A program made the translations under genes and the position numbers. Shown in pieces: positions 7,834 through 15,165 of a stretch of 24,281 nt of DNA (positions within the stretch are counted from its first letter, which is position 1; each line of letters begins with the position of its first letter). This DNA is from Gammaproteobacteria bacterium (GTDB lineage: Bacteria > Pseudomonadota > Gammaproteobacteria > Pseudomonadales > Pseudohongiellaceae), in NCBI GenBank assembly GCA_947377625.1, contig CANCGR010000002.1:1-24281 (forward strand), read 5' to 3'. The notes below the pieces were generated by a model, which made no database searches, was not told the DNA's origin, and worked only from the letters and a program-made list of their open reading frames with translations.

Positions 7834-8700
7834 CTAGTAAAGACTGCCGGCGTTGATCACAGGCTGGGCACGTTGGTCGCCACACAGCACCACCAACAGA
7901 TTGCTGACCATCGCAGCCTTGCGCTCGGGGTCGAGCTCGACCACTTCCAATTCCTTCAGCTGCTCCAGTGCAGAATGCACAATGCTGACAGCGCCTTGTA
8001 CGATGATCTTGCGAGCGCCCAGCACGGCACTGGCCTGTTGACGTTGCAGCATGGCCTGCGCTATTTCCGGCGCATAGGCGAGGTGGCTCAGGCGTGCTTC
8101 CATCACTTCCACACCGGCCTTCTGCAGGCGCTCATGGACTTCTGCTTTCAGCTTGTGCGCGATGTCGTTGCCATTACTTCGCAGCGTCAGGCCTTTGCCG
8201 TCGTCGCCGTGATCTTCATACGGGTAACTGGTGGCAAGGTTGCGCAGCGCTGACTCGCTCTGGATGTTCACGTAATTCTCATAGTTGTCGACTTCGAACA
8301 TGGCTTCGGCGGTATCCACAACACGCCAGACAATCACTGCGCCGATTTCAATAGGGTTGCCGTTGGCATCGTTCACTTTCAGCTTGCCGCTTTCAAAATT
8401 GCGCACGCGCAGGCTGATTTTCTGGTGGCCGTAGAACGGGTTGGCCCAGCGCAGGCCGGTGGTGCGGTCGGTGCCGATGTAGCGACCGAACAACTGCAGC
8501 ACTTTGCCCTGGTTCGGGCCTACTTTGTAAAAGCCGAACCAGCAAATGAATACTGCTATTGCCAGCAGTAGCGACACGAACCGCAATCCGAATCCGAGCG
8601 GGAGCGTGAATACTCCAACAATCATGGTGATCTGTAACACGAGCAGTAAAAACAGCTGGGTAAAGCCGGGCATTGATTTGGCGGAAATTTCAGTGGTCAT
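7834..8700 (-). CDS. SPFH/band-7 (prohibitin/stomatin-like) membrane protein
   Basis: The 288-residue protein starts with two hydrophobic segments (about 12-35 and 38-58), which would form a membrane hairpin or two spans. An SPFH domain follows: KVGPNQGKVLQLFGRYIG, GLRWANPF, KLKVNDANGNPIEIGAVIVWRV, and SESALRNLATSYPYE. The region HKLKAEVHERLQKAGVEVMEARLSHLAYAPEIAQAMLQRQQA is a long helix as in stomatins, probably driving oligomerisation. SPFH proteins form large membrane-associated assemblies and often scaffold proteases or stress factors. The ATG at 8700 is preceded by GGAGA at good spacing. It is the first gene of a three-gene operon. No NfeD-like or protease partner lies nearby, unlike classical stomatin-NfeD pairs. 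Confidence 0.92.
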   Translation of the reverse strand: MTTEISAKSMPGFTQLFLLLVLQITMIVGVFTLPLGFGLRFVSLLLAIAVFICWFGFYKVGPNQGKVLQLFGRYIGTDRTTGLRWANPFYGHQKISLRVRNFESGKLKVNDANGNPIEIGAVIVWRVVDTAEAMFEVDNYENYVNIQSESALRNLATSYPYEDHGDDGKGLTLRSNGNDIAHKLKAEVHERLQKAGVEVMEARLSHLAYAPEIAQAMLQRQQASAVLGARKIIVQGAVSIVHSALEQLKELEVVELDPERKAAMVSNLLVVLCGDQRAQPVINAGSLY

Positions 8701-8713
8701 AGGATCTCCTTTG

Positions 8714-8755
8714 ACTTACTTGTTATATGTAAGTGATATCTAATATATATCACTT
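8714..8755. promoter_or_regulatory. operator-like inverted repeat and half-site array upstream of the SPFH operon
   Basis: AAGTGATAT (8731-8739) and ATATCACTT (8747-8755) form a perfect 9-bp inverted repeat around a 7-base AT-rich centre. Further copies of the ACTT/AAGT core lie at 8714-8717 and 8718-8721, between the repeat and the SPFH ribosome site. The repeat overlaps the proposed -10 element. Repeated short half-sites suit ribbon-helix-helix repressors, and such a gene is encoded in the operon. Confidence 0.6.
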
Positions 8756-8769
8756 TTGGAGATTTGCAA
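8742..8769 (-). promoter_or_regulatory. putative sigma70 promoter of the SPFH-RHH-DUF4177 operon
   Basis: On the minus strand TTGCAA (8769-8764) serves as a -35, and TATATT (8747-8742) as a -10, with a 16-base spacer. The predicted transcript would start about 30-35 bases before the SPFH ATG. The -10 lies inside the inverted repeat. Confidence 0.45.
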
Positions 8770-8804
8770 GCCGTGCTTGCGCGATGGCTGGCACAGGTAG
8801 CGCG

Positions 8805-8829
8805 CTGGTGAAGGCCTTGCTTTCACCGG
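8805..8829 (+). other. imperfect hairpin in the leader of the cupin gene
   Basis: Bases 8805-8815 can pair with 8819-8829 across a 3-nt loop (CTT), giving an 11-bp stem with two G-T wobbles. The core is GGTGAA and TTCACC. No T run follows on either strand, so it is not a standard terminator. It sits 33 bases before the cupin ribosome site. Confidence 0.35.
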
Positions 8830-8872
8830 TGGCTGTAGGAAACTGGGGAACAAATGAAAACAGGAGGAGCTC

Positions 8873-9280
8873 ATGTCCAACCCGCAAGCAGCGCTACACC
8901 TCGCCACAACCTATCTGCGACTCAAGCCTGATGGCATGGCCGAAAAACTGCCGGTCGACGCGAGTTTCTGGCCTAACCTTATGGCGGGCAAACTGGGGGA
9001 TTTTCACCATGAATACCTGGTGACGATGTACACCTACGACCAGAACTGGTCGAGTTGGGAGCAACATCCCAATGGCGATGAAATGGTGTTTCTGATCAGC
9101 GGTGCGGCGGATTTCATTCTGGAAATGCCGGACGGGGAGGGGGAGCAAATAATCGAAGTGCGGCAGCCAGGAGATTATGCGTTTGTACCGAAGGGAACCT
9201 GGCACACTGCCAATCCCCTGCAGCCGACAACGATGTTGTTCATTACTGCAGGGGAAGGCACTCAGAACAGGGCGCGCTGA
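8873..9280 (+). CDS. small single-domain cupin protein
   Basis: The 135-residue protein has a central cupin barrel. Motif 1 is degenerate, with H65 and D69-E70 in EQHPNGDEMVFLISG. Motif 2 is close to canonical, GDYAFVPKGTWHTANP, with P, G, H111 and N114. A metal site could therefore include H65, E70 and H111. It lacks a signal peptide, so it is cytoplasmic; the substrate is unknown. The ATG at 8873 follows a very strong AGGAGG (8862-8867) five bases away. It is divergent from the SPFH operon and its stop abuts that of the convergent gene at 9281, so it is probably a single-gene transcript. Confidence 0.88.
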   Translation: MSNPQAALHLATTYLRLKPDGMAEKLPVDASFWPNLMAGKLGDFHHEYLVTMYTYDQNWSSWEQHPNGDEMVFLISGAADFILEMPDGEGEQIIEVRQPGDYAFVPKGTWHTANPLQPTTMLFITAGEGTQNRAR

Positions 9281-9688
9281 TTATTTCTTGGCTGGGGCTG
9301 CTGCTGCGCGTTTGGCGACCATCGGGGGTGGTTGATCAGGAGCACCGTCAATCTTGGTTGCGATGGTCATAGTGTCACCGTCAAGTTTGCCGGTGTAGCC
9401 AATCACCATGTCGCCGTTGGGCGTGCCGGCAATGACTACTTTGAAGCTCACATCCTTGCCTTTGATCTTGCCGTCACTGATCGGCAGTTCCATACCCATG
9501 GCGGTGATAGCCATGGTGCCGGTTACTGCACCAGCGGCGCCCGCTTTAAGATCGAACGCCAGTTCCATCGGGCCTTGCGGACCTGCGTCGGCAGTGGCAT
9601 TCCATTTGCCGGTGACCGCTTCCTCGGCATGCAAGCCGGCAGCGAACAAGGTGAAAGCAAATGCTACGGTAAGTACTGTTTTTTTCAT
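9281..9688 (-). CDS. small secreted protein of unknown function
   Basis: The 135-residue protein starts with a clear type I signal peptide (MKKTVLTVAFAFTLFAAGLHA, cleavage after about residue 21). The mature part alternates short hydrophobic and Gly/Asp turns: GKWNATADAGPQGP, GTMAITAMGMELPISDGKIKGKDVSF, and YTGKLDGDTM. This looks like an all-beta meander or small barrel. The tail is Pro then Ala/Lys-rich (AAAAPAKK). I do not recognise a named family with confidence. AGGAG stands five to six bases before the ATG. It lies 56 bp downstream of the RND permease on the same strand and may be cotranscribed. Confidence 0.75.
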   Translation of the reverse strand: MKKTVLTVAFAFTLFAAGLHAEEAVTGKWNATADAGPQGPMELAFDLKAGAAGAVTGTMAITAMGMELPISDGKIKGKDVSFKVVIAGTPNGDMVIGYTGKLDGDTMTIATKIDGAPDQPPPMVAKRAAAAPAKK

Positions 9689-9744
9689 GTGAGCTCCTGT
9701 TTTTGTGTTGTTGTTAACTCGTTATTGTTCAGTACAGCGGTTTT

Positions 9745-12700
9745 TCAAACGCGTGAAGGCGGAGCCGGTGGTGTTACTTCTTTCACTTCTTCCGTGTGGA
9801 ACCATTTGCCAAAGAATCTGCCAACGGCCATCTGCATGTCGTCCATCAAGGTGTAGAACACCGGCACGATGAACAGACTCACTACGGTGGAAACGATCAA
9901 GCCGCCCATCACTGCCACGCCCATCGGGGCGCGGAAACTCGGATCACCCGCCCAACCCATCGCCACCGGCAACATGCCGGCGCTCATCGCGATTGAAGTC
10001 ATCACAATGGGGCGTGCGCGTTTGGCGCAGGAATCAAGAATGGCTTCCAGACGTGGCAAGCCGTTATCACGTTGCGCCATGATCGCGTATTCCACCAGCA
10101 GGATGGAGTTCTTGGTGACGATGCCCATCAGCATCAACAATCCGATCAGTGAGTTGATGGCCAGCCCGTAACCACACAACAGCAGTGCCACAATTGCGCC
10201 AGCAGCAGATGGCGGCAAGGCTGACAGAATCGTCAACGGTTGCACAAACTTGTGAAACAGAATCACCAGCACCGCATAAATCGCGAAAATGCCGATGATC
10301 ATCGCCGTAGCAAAGCGCCCGAAGATTTCCTGGATGAACTTGGAGTCACCGGTGCGCATCGACTGCACGCCTTCCGGCAGATTGCGAATCGCCGAAGAGG
10401 TTTCTATCCGTTTCAGAATGTCGCCCAACGGCAGACCGTTGAGGTTGGCGCTGAGCGTGATATTGCGGCTGCGATTTACGCGGGTGATTTCAGCCGGGCC
10501 TGAGCCAAGACTGACATCGGCCACGTTGACAAGCGGCACCGGACCGCCAGTGCCCAGCACAGTGAGTTGGCTGATGCGGTCGATGTCAGAGCGGGCAGCC
10601 TCATTGAGCTGCACGCGAATCGGAATCTGGCGGCTATCGAGGTTGAATTTGGCGAGACTGTTGCTGATGTCACCAGAGGTGGCGACGCGCGTCACCTGGC
10701 TGATGGCATCGGTAGTAACGCCAAGGGCGGCAGCACGCTCCGCATCCGGACGGATAACGATTTCAGGTTTCTTGAGCGCGGCACTGCTGTTGACTGCTCC
10801 CAGACCCTCAATGCTGCGCATTTCCTTTTCAACGTTGTTGGCAGCCAGACTCAACAGGTCGGAATTGGTGCCCACCAGCGTCAGCTGGAAGCGGTCACCA
10901 CCACCACCCGAGAATTGTACCTTCGCGCCTGCAATGGATCGCACTGCAACGGTGGCCTTGCGTTCGAAATCCTGTTGCAAGTCGGTAATGCCTTTGGGAT
11001 TGTTAAGCTGAATGGTGAGGCTGGAGCTGCGCACTGATCCGGCCGAGCCGCTGCTGCGCAGACCATCACCTGAGCGAGAGTTGCCGATAGTGGTATAGAC
11101 ACTTTTGACTTCTGGCATGGCAGCGATGATGTGGCGAGCTTCTTCACTCACCCGCAAGGTTTCTTCAAGGCGCGAGCCGGGCGGCAATTCCACCGACATC
11201 TGGGTGTAACCGTTGTTGCCTGCCGGTGCGAAGCCGGTGGGCAGTAAACGGAACAGTGACAACATCAGGCCCAGAATAATGCTCGATACCAGCACTACCT
11301 TGCCACGGTGCTGCAAAGCCCAGCGTACTTTCACCAGATACCAGGTGATCCACTTGGCTTCCTTTTCTTCGTGCTTGTTGGGCTTGAGCAGATAAGCCGC
11401 CATCATCGGGGTGAGCATACGTGCCACCAGCAACGAGAACAGCACGGCAATGGTTACCGTAAAACCGAACGGGCGGAAAAATTCACCGGCGATGCTGCCC
11501 ATGAAAGCCACCGGAATAAACACGGCGCAAATGGTCAGCGTGGTGGCCACCACGGCCAAACCGATCTCGATCGCAGCATCCATCGCGGCTTCACGCGGTT
11601 TTTTGCCCATGCGCAAATGCCGCACGATGTTCTCTACTTCCACGATCGCATCGTCGACCAATATCCCCACCACAAGTGTGAGTGCCACCAGCGTCAGAAT
11701 ATTGAGTGTGAAACCAAACATGTAGATCACCCAGAACGTCGGGATGATCGACAGTGGCAAGGCGGCAGCAGAAATCACTGTGGCGCGCCAATCGCGCAGG
11801 AACAGCCAGACCACTATTACTGCGAGTATGGCGCCTTCAATCAGCATTTCCATCGACGCATCAAACGAAGTCTGCACATATTCGACAGTATTGTTGACCT
11901 CGGCAAATTTGATGTCCGGGTACTGGGCTTTCAGTTTTTCGACAACGGCGCGCGCATTTTTGGCGACATCAAGTGCGCTGGCACCCCAGGCACGTACGAT
12001 TTCAAAACCGACTACCGGCTTGCCATCGAGCAGCGCCATCTGGGATTTTTCGCTGGCCTGGTCACGCACGTCGGCCAATGAGTCAAGCCGCACACGACGG
12101 CCATCGGGCAGCAGTATCGGCAATTCTTTCAGCTCCTGTACTGATTTGATCAGACCGGTGGTGCGCACGGTCTGAATCATCCCGCCCAGGCGCGCTTCGC
12201 CACCTGGAAATTCCGATTCGATGCGCTTGAGCTGGCGTGACACATCTGCCGCCGTGGTGCGCATTGCTGCGATACGGTCGGGGTCAAGATCAACCCGGAT
12301 TTCGCGATCAACACCACCCACGCGGGTGAAGCGTCCGACGCCTGGCACCGCAGTCAATGAGCGCGCCAGTTCCAGATCAACGAACCATGACAATTCAGTG
12401 TCGGTCATTTTGTCGGAGGCAACACTCCAGGTAACGATGGCGCCGCCGGCAGTGGTGTTACGCGAGATGATCGGTTCATTGGCATCTTGCGGCAGCTCGG
12501 AACGGATGCGAGTGAGGGCATCGCGCACTTCGTCCATCTTGTCGGTGATTTTGACGCCGAACGTAAACTGGATCGTGGTAGTGGATGCGCCTTCACTGAC
12601 GTTGGAGCGCATTTCTTCAATGCCGGCGAGCGTGGCCAGCGAATCTTCCACCTTGCGGGTGATTTCTGATTCCATCTGCGAAGGGGCTACACCCGGATAG

Positions 12701-12849
12701 GTGACTGTTACTACGACGGCAGGAAATTCCACATCGGGCCGGTCAAGCACGCCGAGTTTGGGAAAACTGATGATGCCCGCCACAGTCAACGCAATGAACA
12801 ACATGATGACAGGAACGGGATTGCGAATGGACCAGGTAACAAAATTCAT
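9745..12849 (-). CDS. RND efflux permease (HAE1, AcrB/MexF-like)
   Basis: The 1034-residue inner-membrane proton antiporter matches the family's usual length. It has the N-terminal helix SIRNPVPVIMLFIALTVAG, a periplasmic porter loop with GVAPSQMESEITRKVEDSL, and a transmembrane block beginning at about residue 330. The proton-relay pair D399-D400, in GILVDDAIVEVENI, aligns with AcrB D407-D408. A second periplasmic loop starts at FAPAGNNGYTQMSVELP, and the second membrane block has LLMLMGIVTKNSILLVEYA. It works with a membrane fusion protein and an outer-membrane channel; no TolC-type gene is in the window. The start lies one base after the mfp stop. Substrates cannot be predicted. Confidence 0.95.
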   Translation of the reverse strand: MNFVTWSIRNPVPVIMLFIALTVAGIISFPKLGVLDRPDVEFPAVVVTVTYPGVAPSQMESEITRKVEDSLATLAGIEEMRSNVSEGASTTTIQFTFGVKITDKMDEVRDALTRIRSELPQDANEPIISRNTTAGGAIVTWSVASDKMTDTELSWFVDLELARSLTAVPGVGRFTRVGGVDREIRVDLDPDRIAAMRTTAADVSRQLKRIESEFPGGEARLGGMIQTVRTTGLIKSVQELKELPILLPDGRRVRLDSLADVRDQASEKSQMALLDGKPVVGFEIVRAWGASALDVAKNARAVVEKLKAQYPDIKFAEVNNTVEYVQTSFDASMEMLIEGAILAVIVVWLFLRDWRATVISAAALPLSIIPTFWVIYMFGFTLNILTLVALTLVVGILVDDAIVEVENIVRHLRMGKKPREAAMDAAIEIGLAVVATTLTICAVFIPVAFMGSIAGEFFRPFGFTVTIAVLFSLLVARMLTPMMAAYLLKPNKHEEKEAKWITWYLVKVRWALQHRGKVVLVSSIILGLMLSLFRLLPTGFAPAGNNGYTQMSVELPPGSRLEETLRVSEEARHIIAAMPEVKSVYTTIGNSRSGDGLRSSGSAGSVRSSSLTIQLNNPKGITDLQQDFERKATVAVRSIAGAKVQFSGGGGDRFQLTLVGTNSDLLSLAANNVEKEMRSIEGLGAVNSSAALKKPEIVIRPDAERAAALGVTTDAISQVTRVATSGDISNSLAKFNLDSRQIPIRVQLNEAARSDIDRISQLTVLGTGGPVPLVNVADVSLGSGPAEITRVNRSRNITLSANLNGLPLGDILKRIETSSAIRNLPEGVQSMRTGDSKFIQEIFGRFATAMIIGIFAIYAVLVILFHKFVQPLTILSALPPSAAGAIVALLLCGYGLAINSLIGLLMLMGIVTKNSILLVEYAIMAQRDNGLPRLEAILDSCAKRARPIVMTSIAMSAGMLPVAMGWAGDPSFRAPMGVAVMGGLIVSTVVSLFIVPVFYTLMDDMQMAVGRFFGKWFHTEEVKEVTPPAPPSRV

Positions 12850-12850
12850 A

Positions 12851-13966
12851 TTAATGCGTCTCCACGACGTTCACCGTGTCGCCGTCTTTCAGGAAGCCGG
12901 CACCGGTAGTGACGATGTTGGCACCGGCTTTGATTCCATCAAGCACTTCGATGTTGTTGCCTTGCAAGACGCCGGTCTTGATCAGCTGGCGTCGCACCTT
13001 GCGGTCGGGCTGGATAACAAATACATAGTTGTAACCATCGCTGCTTACGATACTGGCAAGCGGTATCAGCAAGGCTTCACTTTGGGTGAATTCAATACGA
13101 CCGCGCGCGAACATGCCGGGGCGCAGTGCAGAATCACCGGGGATATCGACATAGATCATGCCGTTGTGGGTGCTGGGATTAACGGTGGGGGACAACACAC
13201 GAATCTTGCCGGTGTGCTCAGCGCCATCGACGCTCGTGATCATGACTGTCTGTCCTACTTTCAACGACGGCATGCTGGTTTCCGGAATTTCACCGCGCCA
13301 TTCGACGCGGCCCTGCCGCAACAAGCGCAGCATTTCGCCGCCGACTTGTGCCAGCTGGCCCACTGACACCGAGCGGGTTGTGATCACACCGGCATCGGGT
13401 GCTTTGATGATCGCGAATTGCAAACGCACTTTGGAGGCGTCGAGATCGGCCTTGGCGGCGTCACGGCGCGAGCGTGCGCTCATTGCTTCACTGGTAAGGC
13501 GATCAAGATCAGCACTGGACAGCAGATCTTTCGCTTTGAGCGCCTTGGCGCGATCGAGTGCCAGATCGGCATTGATGGTTAACGCTTCATTCTGTTTGAG
13601 CGCAGCATCTTTCGAGGCCAGATCAGTTTGCAACAACGCAGTCGACAGTTTTACCAGCGGCTGGCCGGCAGTGACGACATCACCCACATCCACCAGCACG
13701 GATTCAACGCGGTAGCCGCCGACTTCCGGCGAGATCACTACATCCTGCCAGGCGTTCACGTTGCCGTTGATGGTCAGATAGCGACGGAATTGGCTGGTTT
13801 CAGCTTTGCCGGCATTCACTGTCAGGCTGGCTTCACTTTTAAGGGGGCCGCCCCCTTTATCCTGGGCCAGAGCAAGAGAAGGAAGAGCAACAGGAAGTAC
13901 GGCAACAAATGCCAGCACAGCCAAATTGGCCAAATGCTTTCTGGCATTAAGAGACAAGGCAAACAT
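12851..13966 (-). CDS. RND efflux periplasmic adaptor (membrane fusion protein, HlyD/AcrA family)
   Basis: The 371-residue adaptor bridges the RND permease and an outer-membrane channel. An N-terminal signal sequence ends near LPSLALA-QDKGG; there is no lipobox Cys, so it is not a lipoprotein. Then come a lipoyl-like half (ISPEVGGYRVESVLVDVGDVVTAGQPLVKL), a helical hairpin (about residues 95-170), the second lipoyl half (FAIIKAPDAGVITTRSVSVGQLAQVG), and beta-barrel and membrane-proximal parts (GMFARGRIEF, GYNYVFVIQPDRKVRR). The ATG at 13966 is preferred; an in-frame TTG at 13978 would add four residues. It is the first gene of the mfp-rnd operon, controlled by sequences around 13980-14006. 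Confidence 0.94.
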   Translation of the reverse strand: MFALSLNARKHLANLAVLAFVAVLPVALPSLALAQDKGGGPLKSEASLTVNAGKAETSQFRRYLTINGNVNAWQDVVISPEVGGYRVESVLVDVGDVVTAGQPLVKLSTALLQTDLASKDAALKQNEALTINADLALDRAKALKAKDLLSSADLDRLTSEAMSARSRRDAAKADLDASKVRLQFAIIKAPDAGVITTRSVSVGQLAQVGGEMLRLLRQGRVEWRGEIPETSMPSLKVGQTVMITSVDGAEHTGKIRVLSPTVNPSTHNGMIYVDIPGDSALRPGMFARGRIEFTQSEALLIPLASIVSSDGYNYVFVIQPDRKVRRQLIKTGVLQGNNIEVLDGIKAGANIVTTGAGFLKDGDTVNVVETH

Positions 13967-13986
13967 GAGGATATCCAAAAATTATG

Positions 13987-14000
13987 ACTGACGGGTCAGT
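13987..14000. promoter_or_regulatory. TetR-type operator-like palindrome upstream of the efflux operon
   Basis: ACTGAC-gg-GTCAGT is a perfect 6-bp inverted repeat around two bases, 20 bases upstream of the mfp ATG. CATAAT on the minus strand (13986-13981) directly adjoins it as a possible -10. Palindromes of this type are common operators for TetR/AcrR repressors of RND pumps. No regulator gene is present in the window. Confidence 0.55.
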
Positions 14001-14104
14001 TTATCACGTACGGCAAAAACAAAGGGCGCTTTTTGATGAAAATTCATTAAACTTCCATCCTTGTTTACGCACGGCATCGCTGAGTGGTTCATATCAGCTC
14101 TTTC
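14001..14104. promoter_or_regulatory. divergent intergenic region between the efflux operon and srkA
   Basis: About 100 bases, AT-rich for this window in the first half. It contains the near-palindrome TTGATGAA-aa-TTCATTAA (14033-14050, 7 of 8 arm positions matching). No clear sigma70 promoter or strong ribosome site for srkA is visible. Confidence 0.3.
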
Positions 14105-15085
14105 ATGACTGAATCCCAACCATTCAACGCGCTTACCCCCGATCTCGTGCTGGCCGCCGTCGAAAGCACCGGGCTATGCTGTGATGGTCGCATGCTGGCC
14201 TTGAACAGTTACGAGAACCGGGTCTATCAGGTTGGCATCGAAGCGGCCGACCCCGTGGTCGTCAAATTCTACCGCCCCAATCGCTGGAGCCAGGCGCAAA
14301 TCCAGGAAGAGCACGATTTTCTCGATGAACTGGTGAGCGCCGAATTGCCGGTTGTAGCGCCGGTGCGCAATGCCGCCGGCCAAAGCATCCATGTTTGTGA
14401 CCCCTATCTTTTCACAGTATTTCCCCGAAAAGGCGGGCGTTTGCCTGAGCTTGATTACGACACGTTGCATGCAGTGGGCCGTACTTTGGGTAAGTTGCAC
14501 AGCGTTGGCAGTCTGCGCCCGTTCGCACATCGGCTTGAGTTGAGCATTGCCAACTATGGCGAAGCCAGTTGTCACTTTTTGCTGGAAAACGACTTTATCC
14601 CGGACGAGTTGCGCAGGGCTTACGAGACGCTTACCAACGATCTGCTCGATCGCATCAGTGATCTTATGGAAGATTACAGTCATGTCGCCACCCTGCGTCT
14701 GCACGGCGACTGCCACCCCGGCAATATCCTGTGGCGCGAAGGCCCGCTGTTGGTGGATTTCGATGACTGCCAAACCGGGCCGGCCGTTCAGGATCTGTGG
14801 ATGTTGCTCTCGGGCGAGCGCGACCAGCAGCAAGGTCAGTTGTCGGAACTGATCGATGGCTATGCCACGTTTTATGATTTTGCCCCAGCCGAGCTGGCGC
14901 TGATCGAGTCCCTGCGCACCTTGCGGGTGATGCATTACAGCGCCTGGCTGGCGCGGCGCTGGGATGATCCGGCGTTCCCGCACAGCTTTCCGTGGTTCAA
15001 CACGGCACGCTACTGGTCCAGTCATATTCTGGAGCTGCGCGAACAATTGGCCGCGTTGGATGAACCACCGCTGAAACTGTTCTAA
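14105..15085 (+). CDS. srkA: SrkA (YihE/RdoA) stress-response serine/threonine kinase
   Basis: The 326-residue protein matches E. coli SrkA from end to end. Landmarks are LNSYENRVYQV, the ATP-binding VVKFYRPNRW with K54, the catalytic loop HGDCHPGNILW (H200, D202, N207), the metal-binding DFDD (218-221), GPAVQDLWMLL, and a C-terminal HYSAWLARRWDDPAFPHSFPW. E. coli SrkA is a cytoplasmic kinase that counteracts stress-induced death and is linked to the Cpx envelope response. The ATG at 14105 aligns with the E. coli start; a GTG at 14084 would add seven residues without homology. It is divergent from the efflux operon; an M16 protease gene follows after 80 bases. Confidence 0.95.
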   Translation: MTESQPFNALTPDLVLAAVESTGLCCDGRMLALNSYENRVYQVGIEAADPVVVKFYRPNRWSQAQIQEEHDFLDELVSAELPVVAPVRNAAGQSIHVCDPYLFTVFPRKGGRLPELDYDTLHAVGRTLGKLHSVGSLRPFAHRLELSIANYGEASCHFLLENDFIPDELRRAYETLTNDLLDRISDLMEDYSHVATLRLHGDCHPGNILWREGPLLVDFDDCQTGPAVQDLWMLLSGERDQQQGQLSELIDGYATFYDFAPAELALIESLRTLRVMHYSAWLARRWDDPAFPHSFPWFNTARYWSSHILELREQLAALDEPPLKLF

Positions 15086-15165
15086 GCCCTGCAACTTTTG
15101 GCCTGTACCAGTGAGCAGCTCATTTGCTATGGTGCCGGCCTCGCTCCGCTTTCGTGTGTTCAAGC

